Under the pieces are notes generated by a model that searched no databases, was not told the origin of the DNA, and saw nothing but the letters and a program-made list of their open reading frames with translations. The translations under genes and the position numbers were made by a program. Below are positions 24,188-34,624 of a DNA stretch of 47,330 nucleotides, one piece after another. The DNA comes from Paracoccaceae bacterium (GTDB taxonomy: Bacteria; Pseudomonadota; Alphaproteobacteria; Rhodobacterales; Rhodobacteraceae). The stretch is from positions 1 to 47,330 of the forward strand of contig JAAEZA010000034.1 in NCBI GenBank assembly GCA_018223125.1, read 5' to 3'. The number at the start of each line of letters is the position of its first letter. Position 1 is the stretch's first letter.

Positions 24188-25297
24188 TCAGGCGTCCTGT
24201 TTCGGCAATTGGCCGAGTGTGACTTCCAGTTCCAGTTCACGCCCTTTACGCAGAACCGTAACGGTCTGTCTGCTGTCCGGTGCGGCACCGGCCACAGCGC
24301 GGGGCAAATCCCGAAGCGTTTCAATTTCGGTTCCGGCGAAGGACATAACGATGTCACCAGCCTTGAAACCGGCCTTATCCGCTGGGCTGTCGTCCTGTAC
24401 CGCCTCGATCACCGCACCTTTTGGGGCATCATAGCCCAGAACAGCGGCGACTTCGTCGCTCATCGGGCGTATCTGGACTCCCAGCCAGCCCCGATCAATC
24501 GTACCATCTGCGGACAGATCGGCCACGATCGTTTTGACCATATCGGCCGGTACAGCAAAGCCAATGCCAACCGATCCACCATCCGGAGAGAAGATTGCGG
24601 TGTTCACCCCGATGACTTCACCATCAGCGTTGAACAGCGGTCCACCGGAGTTACCACGATTAATCGCGGCGTCGGTCTGGATATAGTTGTCAAAAGGTCC
24701 CGATTTGATGTCACGGGATTTGGCCGAGATGATCCCCGTGGTTACGGTGCCGCCCAGTCCGAAAGGGTTGCCAATCGCAATCGCTTCGTCACCAACGCGG
24801 ATATCTTCGGAACTGCCGAATTCGACGACCGGAAGCTCTTCGTCTGTATCAACGCGCAACAGCGCGATGTCGGTCAGAGGGTCACTGCCCACAACGGTCG
24901 CCGTAAAGCTGCGCCCGTCGGATAACTTGACCTTCACTTCATCGGCGTCCGCCACAACATGGTGGTTGGTCACAATATCGCCGTCAGAGCTGATGATAAA
25001 ACCGGAGCCGAGACCGGTTTTCGGGGCTGCTTGCGGGGGCATGGGTACTTGAAGCCCGTAACGGTTCTGGAATTGTTGCAGAAGCTTGCTCTCTGCAGAA
25101 ACCGGCAGGGCCTTTTGTGTGACTTCAATGAAGACCACGCTCGGGGTTACGGTTTCTACCAGATCGGCATATCCACCAGCGGGAACCGCGAACGCTGTGG
25201 ACGGGGCAAAGGAAATCGCACCGCTTGCGGCTATTGTTGCAGCCATCAGCGCGGCGGTCAGGGTTTTGCGGGGTTTGAAAATTAGTGTCGGTGTCAT
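24188..25297 (-). CDS. Periplasmic HtrA/Deg-type serine protease
   Basis: 369 residues with a signal peptide (hydrophobic 12-30, cleavage near AFA). The trypsin-like domain has its triad: His113 (TNHHVV), Asp143 (LTDIAL) and Ser217 (GNSGGPL). One PDZ domain follows (about 262-355, WLGVQIRPM and GAVIEAVQDDSPADKAGFKAGD). With one PDZ it resembles DegS more than DegP, which has two. It should degrade or process misfolded envelope proteins. It is divergent from an OmpR-type two-component system across a 178-bp spacer with a palindrome, suggesting envelope-stress control. Confidence 0.93.
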   Translation of the reverse strand: MTPTLIFKPRKTLTAALMAATIAASGAISFAPSTAFAVPAGGYADLVETVTPSVVFIEVTQKALPVSAESKLLQQFQNRYGLQVPMPPQAAPKTGLGSGFIISSDGDIVTNHHVVADADEVKVKLSDGRSFTATVVGSDPLTDIALLRVDTDEELPVVEFGSSEDIRVGDEAIAIGNPFGLGGTVTTGIISAKSRDIKSGPFDNYIQTDAAINRGNSGGPLFNADGEVIGVNTAIFSPDGGSVGIGFAVPADMVKTIVADLSADGTIDRGWLGVQIRPMSDEVAAVLGYDAPKGAVIEAVQDDSPADKAGFKAGDIVMSFAGTEIETLRDLPRAVAGAAPDSRQTVTVLRKGRELELEVTLGQLPKQDA

Positions 25298-25358
25298 GTA
25301 GTGCTACTCCGTAGTCTTGTTCCTGTGGAAAGGAGATGGGGCATGCAATTAAGGATGA

Positions 25359-25394
25359 CTTTGCAGCAGCTATACAAATTTGTAATCTTTGCAG
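25359..25394. promoter_or_regulatory. Palindrome flanked by direct repeats in the protease/regulator spacer
   Basis: TACAAATTTGTA (25373-25384) is a perfect palindrome. Exact CTTTGCAG copies flank it at 25359-25366 and 25387-25394, 28 bp apart. OmpR-type regulators bind direct repeats, so this is the likely site through which the adjacent response regulator controls the divergent genes. Confidence 0.5.
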
Positions 25395-25475
25395 ATCAAC
25401 GCGCTGCACTAGACTTTTCTGGTGTAGAACAGCAGGACCGCATCCCATCGGGCGTGGAGAATTCAGGAAGGCCGG

Positions 25476-26150
25476 ATGAAAATTCTTGTGATCGAAGATG
25501 ATAAGACAACGGGCGATTATGTCGCCCACGGTCTGCGTGAAGAGGGTCACACGGTTGACCTGATAGAAAACGGGCGGGACGGGTTAATCCGCGCAAGCAC
25601 TTCGGATTACGACATTCTTGTGGTTGACCGGATGCTGCCCGATCTCGACGGATTGTCGATCGTCAAAACCCTGCGCGGGGCGAAAAACCTGACGCCGGTT
25701 CTGTTCCTGACCTCGCTTGGCGGGGTGGATGACCGGATAGACGGGCTGAACGCGGGGGCGGATGACTATCTGATCAAACCCTTTGCCTTCGGTGAATTGT
25801 CAGCACGGGTCGCGGCCCTTGCACGGCGCCCGAAAATGGCTGAAATGGAAAGTACGTTGCATGCAGGTGATCTGACGATGGATCTGATCCGGCGCAAGGT
25901 CACGCGGGGTCACGTAGAGATCGATCTTCTGCCGCGGGAGTTTGCCTTGCTTGAACATCTGTTGCGGCGAAAGAACCGCGTGCAGACCCGCACGATGTTG
26001 CTGGAGGCAGTCTGGGACATCAGCTTTGATCCCCAGACGAATGTTGTGGAAACCCATATCAGTCGCTTGCGGGCGAAAGTGGACAAACCCTTTGATACGG
26101 AACTGATTAAAACAGTGCGCGGTGCGGGCTACCGGATAGAGGCGTCCTGA
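25476..26150 (+). CDS. OmpR/PhoB-family response regulator
   Basis: 224 residues. The receiver domain (1-115) has Asp8/Asp9, phospho-acceptor Asp51 (VVDRMLPD), Thr79 and Lys101 (IKPF). The C-terminal winged helix (about 127-222) carries ETHISRLRAKVD and ends KTVRGAGYRIE. It is followed after 3 bp by its histidine kinase and divergent from the HtrA-type protease. Confidence 0.95.
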   Translation: MKILVIEDDKTTGDYVAHGLREEGHTVDLIENGRDGLIRASTSDYDILVVDRMLPDLDGLSIVKTLRGAKNLTPVLFLTSLGGVDDRIDGLNAGADDYLIKPFAFGELSARVAALARRPKMAEMESTLHAGDLTMDLIRRKVTRGHVEIDLLPREFALLEHLLRRKNRVQTRTMLLEAVWDISFDPQTNVVETHISRLRAKVDKPFDTELIKTVRGAGYRIEAS

Positions 26151-26153
26151 TTG

Positions 26154-27533
26154 ATGGCAGAACGCGCGCCCAGACGGATCAACCTGCTGCAATCCACGCC
26201 CCTGCGGCTGACCGTGGGATTGATTGCCCTGTTCGCGCTGGTCAGCCTGATCAGTCTCGGGGCGGCCTTTCTGGTGATCCGTGATTCCATGCAGCAGGCC
26301 ATGCGGTCCGATCTGACACAGGAATTTGCCGGTTTCCAGGCTGCCCCGACCGCAGGGGCCGTGGCCGCATTGGTCAAGGCCGAGGCGGCCGTTACGCGGT
26401 CCGACCGTCGTATCCTAAGCTACACGGCACCGGACGGGCGGCATTACGGCAACGGATATATCGCCTTCACAGAGGACGGATTTCGTGTCCTTTCGATCTC
26501 CAAAGACGATGACCTGTCCCAACTGACCTATCTGGCGGTCAGCCGTCCACTCTACGGGGGGCGGCTGACCATTGCCATCAGTCGCGCACAGATTGATAAT
26601 CTGAGCGATTTCTTCATAAAAATCCTGCTGCTCAGCGTGCTGCCCACCACAGCCATCGGCCTTACGGCGGGGCTGGTTCTGGCACGGCGCACGGCACGGC
26701 GGATCAGGGCCATCGGGGACACACTGGACAAGATGGCGGGCGGCGATCTCGGGGCGCGGGTACCCATACTGTCAGGGCGCAGGGACGACCTGTCATTCAT
26801 TGCCACCCATGTGGACCGGATGGGACAGGCACAGCAATCGTCGGTAGCAGCGCTCAAACAGGTTTCTGCCGATATTGCCCACGATCTGAAAACGCCGATC
26901 CAGCGGGTTGCCGTGATGCTGAACCAGGCGCGTGAAATGCCGGAGCTGCCTCCCGCACTGGAAGATCTGATGCACCGCGCCGGACAGGAGACCGAAGGGA
27001 TTGTGGCGACGTTCCAGTCCTTGCTTCAGATCGCACAGATCGAAGGGGGCAGCCCGAAATCCCGTTTCGCACCGGTTGATCTGGCAAAACTGGCGGCGAC
27101 ATTTGTGGAAGTTTACGAACCCTCCGCCGAGGAAACCGGACACCGGCTGACGGTGACCGCACCCGAGGGAACGGGATTCACAGTAATGGGCGACAAAGCA
27201 CTGCTTGGGCAGGTGCTCGCCAATCTTATTGAAAATGCCCTGCGCCACACACCCGAAGGAATACCAATAGATGTGCGGCTGGAGCGGTCCGGCGCGGATG
27301 TTGTTCTGACTGTTGCGGACAAGGGACCGGGCATTCCCGAACAGGAACGGGACAACGTACTCCGGCGCCTTTACCGGCTGGAGCAAAGCCGCACGACTTC
27401 GGGCAGCGGCCTTGGCCTGAGCCTTGTTTCGGTCATTGCCGATCTGCACGAGGCCCGCCTGACACTGGAGTCTAACGAACCCGGTTTGCGGGTCCGCCTG
27501 CGGTTTCCGCCACCCGCTGTGATTACTCCATAA
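26154..27533 (+). CDS. Sensor histidine kinase of the HtrA-linked two-component system
   Basis: 459 residues from the ATG at 26154. Two membrane helices (about 19-42 and 156-177) bound a periplasmic sensor of about 110 residues, then a HAMP linker, the H-box with His243 (AHDLKTP), N-box Asn361 ([13 protein letters not shown]), and ATP motifs DKGPGIPE and GSGLGLSLV. The membrane topology is QseC/EnvZ-like. Its 3' end overlaps the convergent bdhA end by 11 bp. Confidence 0.94.
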   Translation: MAERAPRRINLLQSTPLRLTVGLIALFALVSLISLGAAFLVIRDSMQQAMRSDLTQEFAGFQAAPTAGAVAALVKAEAAVTRSDRRILSYTAPDGRHYGNGYIAFTEDGFRVLSISKDDDLSQLTYLAVSRPLYGGRLTIAISRAQIDNLSDFFIKILLLSVLPTTAIGLTAGLVLARRTARRIRAIGDTLDKMAGGDLGARVPILSGRRDDLSFIATHVDRMGQAQQSSVAALKQVSADIAHDLKTPIQRVAVMLNQAREMPELPPALEDLMHRAGQETEGIVATFQSLLQIAQIEGGSPKSRFAPVDLAKLAATFVEVYEPSAEETGHRLTVTAPEGTGFTVMGDKALLGQVLANLIENALRHTPEGIPIDVRLERSGADVVLTVADKGPGIPEQERDNVLRRLYRLEQSRTTSGSGLGLSLVSVIADLHEARLTLESNEPGLRVRLRFPPPAVITP

Positions 27534-28305
27534 ACCAGCCGTGGCTGACGACCAGTGATTGTCCGGTCAGGGCATTGGTGGGGAAGGCGGCGAACATATG
27601 CGCCACTTCGGCCACGTCTTCCACGGTGGTGAACTCCTGATCCACAGTCTTGCCGAGCATGACGGTCCTGACCACTTCCTCTTCTGAAATGCCCAGCTCT
27701 TTGGCCTGCTCGGGGATCTGTTTTTCCACCAGCGGCGTTTTGACAAAGCCAGGACAGATCACATTTGAACGCACGCCGTGGGCGGCCCCTTCTTTGGCGA
27801 TCACGCGGGACAGGCCCAGCAAACCGTGCTTTGCCGTCACATAGGCGGATTTAAGGGGAGAGGCTTCCTTGGAATGGACCGATCCCATCAGAATAACCGA
27901 ACCGGACCCCGCCTTATACATATGGGGCAGGCAGGCTTTGGTTGTCAGGAAAGCGCCGTCCAGATGGATTGCCAGCATTTTCTTCCATGCGGAATAGGGG
28001 AAATCCTCTACCTTGTGGACAATCTGGACACCGGCGTTTGACACCAGCACGTCGATCTGTCCCCAAGTGTCGATCACTTCGGCCACGCCTGCGTTCACGG
28101 CCTCTTCATCGGTCACATCCATTGCAACGCCCATGGCCGTTCCGGGGTATTCGTCGCTCAACCGTGCAGCTGTGTCTTTGGCCGCATCAAGGTCAAGATC
28201 CGCAATGACCACTTTCGCGCCGTCTTCCATATAACGCCGCGCAATGGATTCCCCGATGCCTCTGGCAGAGCCGGTAATAATGCAAACTTTGTCTTTCAAA
28301 TTCAT
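27523..28305 (-). CDS. bdhA: 3-hydroxybutyrate dehydrogenase (SDR family)
   Basis: 260 residues. It oxidises 3-hydroxybutyrate to acetoacetate with NAD. Visible: TGSARGIG (11-18), NAG (90-92), Ser142, Tyr155 and Lys159 (SAYVTAKHG), and the C-terminal VVSHGWFME typical of BdhA. It is translationally coupled to the patatin gene (ATGA). Final gene of the long leftward train and therefore likely feeds acetoacetate into CoA metabolism with the ligase and thiolase upstream. Confidence 0.92.
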   Translation of the reverse strand: MNLKDKVCIITGSARGIGESIARRYMEDGAKVVIADLDLDAAKDTAARLSDEYPGTAMGVAMDVTDEEAVNAGVAEVIDTWGQIDVLVSNAGVQIVHKVEDFPYSAWKKMLAIHLDGAFLTTKACLPHMYKAGSGSVILMGSVHSKEASPLKSAYVTAKHGLLGLSRVIAKEGAAHGVRSNVICPGFVKTPLVEKQIPEQAKELGISEEEVVRTVMLGKTVDQEFTTVEDVAEVAHMFAAFPTNALTGQSLVVSHGWFME

Positions 28306-29450
28306 TTCGCTTCCTTTGCGGTCCTGTGTCTGTTCAATCTGTCCCCTGCAAGATCGTAAATGCCGATGCGCCCGTCCGATTTATGCCGGTTTTCCCAATC
28401 GGGATGGGTCAGGGTTTCCATCACATCTTCGCGCCCTGCGGCCCAACGGTCCAGCATTGAATTGCGGGAAAACTCGTAATCCTTGGAACCGCCTTCATAT
28501 TGCGCCTGCCGGTAAATCAGATGCACGATTGCGATGTCCGGTTCGCCGTCTTCGCACAGCAACGCGCGGGCGTCGGGATCATTGCGCAGTTCTTTAGGGA
28601 GTTTTTTAAACAGTCTTTCAGCCGCTTCACGTTGTTGGTGCAGGCGTTTCATCATTTCGGTGTTAAACCGTGTGCGGCTGGAATAGCGGATGTCCTTGAC
28701 GCGGGATTCTATGTCCCAGACCGATTGGGGCACCGGCCCTTTGGCGTTAAAAAGGTCAATCTGAAAGATGCACATCTCGCTGCTGTTGCCGGGATGGTCC
28801 AGTACGTATTTCAGGGGCGTATTGGAAACCAGTCCGCCGTCCCAGTAGAACTGCCCGTCAATTTCGACTGCCGGAAACCCCGGCGGCAGCGCACCGCTGG
28901 CCATGATATGTTCGGGGCGGATGGTTTCCCGTGCGCTGTCAAACCAGGTCATATTGCCAGTGGCCACATTGACCGCCCCGATACTAAGACGGGTGGGCCC
29001 GTTGTTCAGACGCTCGAAATCCACCAGTTCCAGCAGGGTTTCGCGCAGTTCAGAGGTATCGTAATAACTGTCCGCGCCCTCCTGTCCGGGCAGGCGCATC
29101 GGGGCAGGGGGCACGCGGGGCCGGAAAAAACCGGGGGCGCCTGTTGTCATGGTGGCTGCGGCGCTGATGTTGTTGAAAACCGTCAGGGCCGTGTTGAATT
29201 TTAGCGGTGTCAGATATGCGGTATTTGCGGTGATCCGCGTCCAGAAGGCCCGCAATTGATCAACGCAGCTTTCCGGCGGATTGCCCGCAATAATCGCTGC
29301 ATTAATGGCGCCAATGGAAATGCCCGCCACCCAGTCGGGATGATGCCCGCGGGCGTCAAGCTCTTCCACTGCGCCCGCCTGATAAGAGCCGAGCGCACCG
29401 CCGCCTTGCAACACAAGCACGGTCTTTTCTCTGTCAGTTTTTCTGGTCAT
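28302..29450 (-). CDS. Patatin-like phospholipase/acyl hydrolase with DUF3734-type C-terminus
   Basis: 382 residues from the ATG at 29450, which has AAGGAAGG upstream. The oxyanion GGGALG (16-21), nucleophile Ser45 in GISIG, and catalytic Asp204 in DGGLVSN are all present. The C-terminus ([21 protein letters not shown]) matches the DUF3734 tail. Natural substrate unknown. Coupling to bdhA suggests a link to polyhydroxybutyrate or hydroxyacyl ester turnover, as patatin-type enzymes with this tail are often encoded beside bdhA. Confidence 0.88.
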   Translation of the reverse strand: MTRKTDREKTVLVLQGGGALGSYQAGAVEELDARGHHPDWVAGISIGAINAAIIAGNPPESCVDQLRAFWTRITANTAYLTPLKFNTALTVFNNISAAATMTTGAPGFFRPRVPPAPMRLPGQEGADSYYDTSELRETLLELVDFERLNNGPTRLSIGAVNVATGNMTWFDSARETIRPEHIMASGALPPGFPAVEIDGQFYWDGGLVSNTPLKYVLDHPGNSSEMCIFQIDLFNAKGPVPQSVWDIESRVKDIRYSSRTRFNTEMMKRLHQQREAAERLFKKLPKELRNDPDARALLCEDGEPDIAIVHLIYRQAQYEGGSKDYEFSRNSMLDRWAAGREDVMETLTHPDWENRHKSDGRIGIYDLAGDRLNRHRTAKEAK

Positions 29451-29542
29451 CGCATTGCCTTCCTTTTCCACATTTAGGCGGGATCGGCACAAATGCGAAG
29501 GAAAAGCAGGATTATCTTTTCGTGAAAGAATGGAGCAGGGGG

Positions 29543-31042
29543 CTAAAGCCTTTTCCGCAGGTCCGTTTTCAACACTTTTCCGTAGCTGTTCTTTGGCAGG
29601 GCCTCCAGAATTTCATAGCGTTTCGGCTTTTTGAAAGACGCGATTTGCGACCTGCACCAGTCATCGAGCTGCGCCGTATCGCAAGACCTGCCCTGTTCAA
29701 AGACGATAAAGGCGACCACGATCTCTCCCCATTCGGCATCCGTTGCCCCCACGACCGAGACCTCGAACACGTCAGGATGGGTGAGCAAAACTTCCTCGAC
29801 CTCGCGCGGGTAAATATTGCTGCCACCCGAAATGATGACGTCTTTGGACCGGTCCGTGAGGGTCAGGAAACCGTCTGCGTCCAGCCGTCCCATATCGCCC
29901 GTTTTCAGCCAGCCGTCCTGCAGGGTTTTGCGGGTTGCCTCTGCGTTATCCCAATACCCTGCCATTACGCTGTCGCCCCGCAGGATGATTTCGCCTGTTT
30001 TGCCCGAAGGCATATCGTTCATTGCGTCATCCACCACGCGCAGGGTGACGCAGGTTTGGGCGAAACCGACCGACACGCGCCGCGCCTCGGCATCAGGGTG
30101 CTCGCGGTCTGCCACCAGATCGCGGGGCAGGGCGGTGATGGTCATCGGGCTTTCACCCTGCCCGTAAATCTGCACGAATTTCGGTCCCAGTACCCTTAAT
30201 GCCTCGTTTATGTCGGCCAGATACATCGGACCACCGCCGTAAATCACCGTGCGGATCCCGCTGCCGTCATAGCTTTCGCTTTTGGCGTATTCCACCAGCC
30301 GTTTGATCATTGTCGGGGCGGCAAAAAACACAAGGTTGCCAAACTGCCGGCCGAGTGCAGCTATTTCCGCCGGATCAAACCCTTGGGACGGGGGGATCAG
30401 GTGTCGCGCACCGGCCCGCACGAACTGGAAGTTATAAAGGCCCGCCCCGTGGGACATGGGGGCCGCATAAAGCGAAACATCATCAGGGCAGACACTGTCC
30501 ACATCCAGCGTATAACTGCCTGCCATTGCGTGAATATTCCGGTGGGTGATCATCACCCCCTTGGGCCGACCCGTGGTTCCGGAAGTGTAAAACAGCCACG
30601 CAATATCATCCATTTCCACAGAGGCAGGCGGCTGATAGGTATCGCGGGGCAGCGAAGCAAATGCAGTCAGGCCGCGTTCGGGGCAGGGCAGGGACATATC
30701 CCCGCCAAAGACATCGCCGCTTTCGGTTATGACAATAGAGGCGCGGGCATTTTCGATGATCCAGACAGCCTCTCGCGGGTGGAGTTTGTAATTGATCGGG
30801 ACAATCGCCGCGCCAATCCAAAGAACGCCGTAAAGAATTTCCAGATATTCGGCGCAGTTTCGGGTGAAAAGGGCAACGCGGTCGCCCTTTTTGATGTTGT
30901 AGTGCTGCGCAAGGTGCCGGCTGATGGCACAGCTTTGCGCCGCAAAATCTTCGTATGTGGCGTGAAGAACCTCGCCTGTCTGGATTGCAGGGCGCGCAGG
31001 GCGGGCCCGCGCAGTCTGGTGCAGCCAAAGGGCAAGGTTCAT
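29543..31042 (-). CDS. Acyl-CoA synthetase (AMP-dependent)
   Basis: 499 residues. The adenylation motif YTSGTTGRPKG (152-162) precedes YGQGESPM, TGDMGRLD and DRSKDVIISGGSNIYPREVEE. The C-terminal catalytic Lys is K489 in SYGKVLK. It activates a carboxylic acid to its acyl-CoA via acyl-AMP; substrate class cannot be read directly. It starts 4 bp after the thiolase stop, so ligase and thiolase probably act in sequence, for example on a 3-oxoacid. Confidence 0.92.
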   Translation of the reverse strand: MNLALWLHQTARARPARPAIQTGEVLHATYEDFAAQSCAISRHLAQHYNIKKGDRVALFTRNCAEYLEILYGVLWIGAAIVPINYKLHPREAVWIIENARASIVITESGDVFGGDMSLPCPERGLTAFASLPRDTYQPPASVEMDDIAWLFYTSGTTGRPKGVMITHRNIHAMAGSYTLDVDSVCPDDVSLYAAPMSHGAGLYNFQFVRAGARHLIPPSQGFDPAEIAALGRQFGNLVFFAAPTMIKRLVEYAKSESYDGSGIRTVIYGGGPMYLADINEALRVLGPKFVQIYGQGESPMTITALPRDLVADREHPDAEARRVSVGFAQTCVTLRVVDDAMNDMPSGKTGEIILRGDSVMAGYWDNAEATRKTLQDGWLKTGDMGRLDADGFLTLTDRSKDVIISGGSNIYPREVEEVLLTHPDVFEVSVVGATDAEWGEIVVAFIVFEQGRSCDTAQLDDWCRSQIASFKKPKRYEILEALPKNSYGKVLKTDLRKRL

Positions 31043-31046
31043 TTTA

Positions 31047-32219
31047 TTACGCTTTTACAGTTTCAAGAACAGAGACATAATTGGCCACACCGGAGCCCCC
31101 CATGTTAAAGACCAGACCAAGGTTCGCCCCGTCTTTCTGGATGCCGCCGGCCTGACCTGTCACCTGACGGAAGGCCAGCGCGTGCATCGACACGCCGGTC
31201 GCGCCAACCGGGTGGCCTTTGGCCTTCAGCCCGCCCGACAGGTTCACCGGCAATGCGCCATCCTTGAACACAGTGCCCTCTTCCAGCGCCCGTGCGCCCT
31301 GACCCTTTTCCGTCAAACCCATTGCTTCGTAGGTCAGCAGTTCAGCGATGGTGAAACAGTCATGCACTTCGGCAAAGTCGATGTCTTTCACAGTGGTGCC
31401 GGATTGCGCAAAGGCATTATGGAATGCCCGCTCCGGACCTTCGAATTTCAGGAAATCGCGGGAGGACATGGGCAACGTATCGCTGACATGGGCCGCCGCA
31501 CGGAAACCGGCCACCTTGGGGAAGTTCACCGCATTTTCACCGGTGGTCAGTACCACGGCCGCCGCCCCGTCCGTGACCAGCGAACAGTCGGTCAGCCGCA
31601 GGGGGGGGGCGATTTCCGGATTGCGATTGGTGATCTGGCTGCAATCTTCAACGGTGAAGGGTTTTTGCATCTGCGCCAGCGGGTTATCCATGGCGTTCAT
31701 GTGGTTCTTGGAGGCAATCCGCGCCATCGCATCAAGCGGGTCGTTGTACTGCTTGCCATAGGCTTTGGCCGCCAGCGCGAACACCTGCGGGAAGCTCAGC
31801 CCTGCTTCGGTGCTGTCATTCTGGTATCCGGCCCCTGCCAGTGCCGTGGTAATATCCGCAGTCGGGCGGTGGGTCATCTTTTCAGCCCCGACGACCAGCA
31901 CGGTTTTTGCCTGCCCCGCACGGATTGCATTCATCCCCGCATGGATCGCTGCGGAGCCGGAGGCACAGGCATTTTCTGCCCGCATCGCCGGTTTGAAACG
32001 GAACTCCGGATAGGCCTGCATAATCAGCGAAGACGCAAACCCGTCGCTGACCATACCGGAGTTGAAATGCCCCAGAAACAGCGCGTCGATATCCGCCGGA
32101 TCAACGCCGGCTTCTTCAATCGCTTCGCGGGTCGCAGCTACGATCATGTCTTCGAGATTTTCGTCCAGCCGGCCGAATTTGGTGTGGCCACTGCCAACGA
32201 TGCAAATGTCATGTGTCAT
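31047..32219 (-). CDS. Thiolase-family protein (SCP-x-like)
   Basis: 390 residues from the ATG at 32219 with GAGGAG upstream. Nucleophile Cys85 (AENACASGSA), EVHDCFTIAE and the His motif GLKAKGHPVGATG are present. The usual C-terminal Cys motif is replaced by NMGGSG, as in the SCP-x branch of thiolases. It would cleave or form 3-oxoacyl-CoA. Separated from the aldolase upstream by 87 bp, so it may also have its own promoter. Confidence 0.9.
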   Translation of the reverse strand: MTHDICIVGSGHTKFGRLDENLEDMIVAATREAIEEAGVDPADIDALFLGHFNSGMVSDGFASSLIMQAYPEFRFKPAMRAENACASGSAAIHAGMNAIRAGQAKTVLVVGAEKMTHRPTADITTALAGAGYQNDSTEAGLSFPQVFALAAKAYGKQYNDPLDAMARIASKNHMNAMDNPLAQMQKPFTVEDCSQITNRNPEIAPPLRLTDCSLVTDGAAAVVLTTGENAVNFPKVAGFRAAAHVSDTLPMSSRDFLKFEGPERAFHNAFAQSGTTVKDIDFAEVHDCFTIAELLTYEAMGLTEKGQGARALEEGTVFKDGALPVNLSGGLKAKGHPVGATGVSMHALAFRQVTGQAGGIQKDGANLGLVFNMGGSGVANYVSVLETVKA

Positions 32220-32306
32220 GGTTTTCTCCTCATTTGGCAGAACTATGGCAAGTTGACCTTGCGCTGTCACGGGCAAAAGGGGCGGATTTTCCGTTGTGCC
32301 GCATGG

Positions 32307-33074
32307 TTACGAATTGTGTCCGAATTGTTGCAGCGCGGCCTTCGCGGCCCCCATCAGAAACGCCTGATCGCTGCCGATAACAAACAGGTTTGCCCCTGCT
32401 TTCTGCCATTTTGCGCTGTCTGACGGATTGCCCAGAAACAGCCCCGCGGCGGTTCCCGCCGGCGCGGCTGCGACGACGGTGTCCTGACAGAGCGTTTCGA
32501 CTTTTGCGTCAGCCGGATCGGTCAGGCCAAGTGAAACCGTCAGATCGACCGGCCCGAGCAGAAGCCCGTCAACACCGTCAACGGCAGCAATGTTGCCAGC
32601 CTGTGCGACGGAGGGTTCATCTTCTATCTGGCAGATCAAGACTGTTTCCTGTGCAGCCTGTTCCAGATGCCCCGCGATACCCCGTGCGCCATAGTCCGCC
32701 CCCGCAGTAGAAGGGGAAAAGCCGCGCCCCTGCGCACCAAAGCGGGTCGCTGCGACCAAGGCGCGCGCCATTTCCGCGTCGCGCACCTGCGGGGCCATAA
32801 TACCCGCAGCCCCCGCATCAAGCGCGCTCGCAATCCAGTGGCTTTCGCTTTCGGGGATGCGCACCAACAGCGGCAGTTTTGCAGCCCGCGCCGCCATTGT
32901 CATTGCGGCAATGGTGGCGCGATCAATGGCGGCGTGCTCTGCATCGAGAATGGCAAAGTCAAACCCCGCAAGGCCCAGTATTTCCACATTGGCCGGATCA
33001 CATGATTTCACGAAGCTGCCGACCAAACGGTCTCTGGCCCGCAGCCGCTTTGCAAACGTGGCACGGTAAGACAT
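32307..33074 (-). CDS. HpcH/HpaI-family class II aldolase
   Basis: 255 residues forming a TIM barrel. Catalytic His47 lies in LDAEHAAID, Arg in LLVRIPESE, metal-ligand Glu in CQIEDEP, and Asp in LGPVDLTVSLG. Relatives cleave 4-hydroxy-2-oxo acids to pyruvate plus an aldehyde; the carbon skeleton here is unknown. Its start shares a base with the hyuB stop (TAATG). Confidence 0.9.
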   Translation of the reverse strand: MSYRATFAKRLRARDRLVGSFVKSCDPANVEILGLAGFDFAILDAEHAAIDRATIAAMTMAARAAKLPLLVRIPESESHWIASALDAGAAGIMAPQVRDAEMARALVAATRFGAQGRGFSPSTAGADYGARGIAGHLEQAAQETVLICQIEDEPSVAQAGNIAAVDGVDGLLLGPVDLTVSLGLTDPADAKVETLCQDTVVAAAPAGTAAGLFLGNPSDSAKWQKAGANLFVIGSDQAFLMGAAKAALQQFGHNS

Positions 33075-34624
33075 TACGCCGCCCCGTATCCGCCGCCACC
33101 CGGAGTGACCATCATCACCTCGTCATCCGGTTGCATCTCTTTCTTGCGGGTGTCGCTGACCGTTTCGCCGTTGATCCTGAAGCTCCCCGCTGCGCCGTCC
33201 TTACCGCCAAGCAGACCTTCCGGACCGGACGTCAGGCGGGAGGGGATGGTGTTGAGCAGCCACGGGCGATCGGTGCGCATTTTATAGCCGATCCGCTGAC
33301 CATCACCGCCCGGTTGTTTGCCTGCCCCGCCGGTGCCGTGTTCCAGCTCCTTGCAGGTAAAGGCGATAGGGTAGGAGGCTTCGAGCACTTCCACCGGAAC
33401 CGCCGACACGCCTGTGGGGTAACAGACGGCGGAAATGCCCGGTTTTGTTGCGCGTGCGCCCATGCCGCCGGAATAGTTGAACATGGAGGAGGTGAAGGGT
33501 TTGCCGTCTGCGTCGCGCCCCTGAATCTGTACGGTCCAAACAGCGCCTGATCCTTCGGCGACAACAGCATCCGGCACAACTTGCGCCAGCGCCTTCAGAA
33601 TCGGGAAGGGCACATACATGCCAACCACGTGGCGCGCGTTTACGGGCGACGGATACTTAGCGTTCACCACGCATTCTTCAGGCAATTTCAGTTTAATCGG
33701 CGTCAAAGATCCCGCGTTATTCGGAAGATCAGGGTTCAGAGTGGATCGCACCGCAAAGGTTGCATAGGCGTGGGTATAGGCCGGAACGACATTGATCCCC
33801 ATTGCGCTCGGGCCGGAGCTGCCTTCAAAGTCGATTTCGATTTCGCCTTTTTCGGCGTCCACCGTTACGGCGGTTTTCAATTCGATCACCTCGCCGCCCG
33901 GAACGTCGAATTTGGACGATCCGTGATAGATGCCTGCGGGCAGTTTGCGGATCGCCTCGCGGGTGGCAGTTTCGGATTTGGAGATGATGGCTTCTGACAG
34001 GTCTGAAATGTCCTCCAGTCCGTAGCGGTCGCACAGGGCGTTCAACCGCTCCGATGCAATCATCCCCGAAGACACCTGCGCCCCGAGATCGCCCATCAAG
34101 GCATCCGGCGTGCGCACATTGCGTTTGATGATCCGGAACAGGGTCTCGTTCGGGCGGCCTTCTTCATAGAGCTTCATGGTGGGAATCCACAGGCCTTCTT
34201 CGTGGATGTCGCGCGCGCCCGACCCGATGCCATAGCCGCCGATATCGGAATGGTGAATGGTCGATCCTGCATAGGCGATGATGCGCCCGTTGCGGAAGAT
34301 CGGGGACAGGACGGTAATGTCAAAGAAATGCCCTGCCGACATCCAAGGATCATTTGTGATCAGCACATCGCCGGGTTTCAGGCTGGCAGGATCATAGTCC
34401 TGCAACAGGTTCCGCGCGGCGGCCGCCAGTGAATTGATGTGACCGGGGGTGCCGGTAACCGCCTGTGCCACCATTCGCGCCTGTTCGTCGAACAACCCGT
34501 TGGCCAGATCACCGGCTTCGCGCACAATGGGGCTGAAGGCAATGCGTTGCAGGGCGCGGGCCTGTTCGCTGACGATGCCGATCATATTGCTCCAGAGGAT
34601 TTGCAGTTCTACGCCGTCCATCAT
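33074..34624 (-). CDS. hyuB: HyuB-type subunit (hydantoinase B/oxoprolinase/carboxylase family)
   Basis: 516 residues beginning with the family pattern (VELQILWSNM, EQARALQRIAFSP). Contains ITNDPWMSAGHFFD and GSTIHHSDIGGYG, conserved in HyuB and acetone/acetophenone carboxylase subunits. It works with HyuA, hydrolysing an amide ring or carboxylating a ketone with ATP. ATGATG at the start: the first ATG overlaps the hyuA stop by 4 bp. Confidence 0.92.
   Translation of the reverse strand: MMDGVELQILWSNMIGIVSEQARALQRIAFSPIVREAGDLANGLFDEQARMVAQAVTGTPGHINSLAAAARNLLQDYDPASLKPGDVLITNDPWMSAGHFFDITVLSPIFRNGRIIAYAGSTIHHSDIGGYGIGSGARDIHEEGLWIPTMKLYEEGRPNETLFRIIKRNVRTPDALMGDLGAQVSSGMIASERLNALCDRYGLEDISDLSEAIISKSETATREAIRKLPAGIYHGSSKFDVPGGEVIELKTAVTVDAEKGEIEIDFEGSSGPSAMGINVVPAYTHAYATFAVRSTLNPDLPNNAGSLTPIKLKLPEECVVNAKYPSPVNARHVVGMYVPFPILKALAQVVPDAVVAEGSGAVWTVQIQGRDADGKPFTSSMFNYSGGMGARATKPGISAVCYPTGVSAVPVEVLEASYPIAFTCKELEHGTGGAGKQPGGDGQRIGYKMRTDRPWLLNTIPSRLTSGPEGLLGGKDGAAGSFRINGETVSDTRKKEMQPDDEVMMVTPGGGGYGAA

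Noticed and set aside
31182-32423. Rightward open frame of about 410 codons opposite the thiolase
   Set aside because: No recognisable domains, and the opposite strand has thiolase active-site motifs with a good ribosome site.
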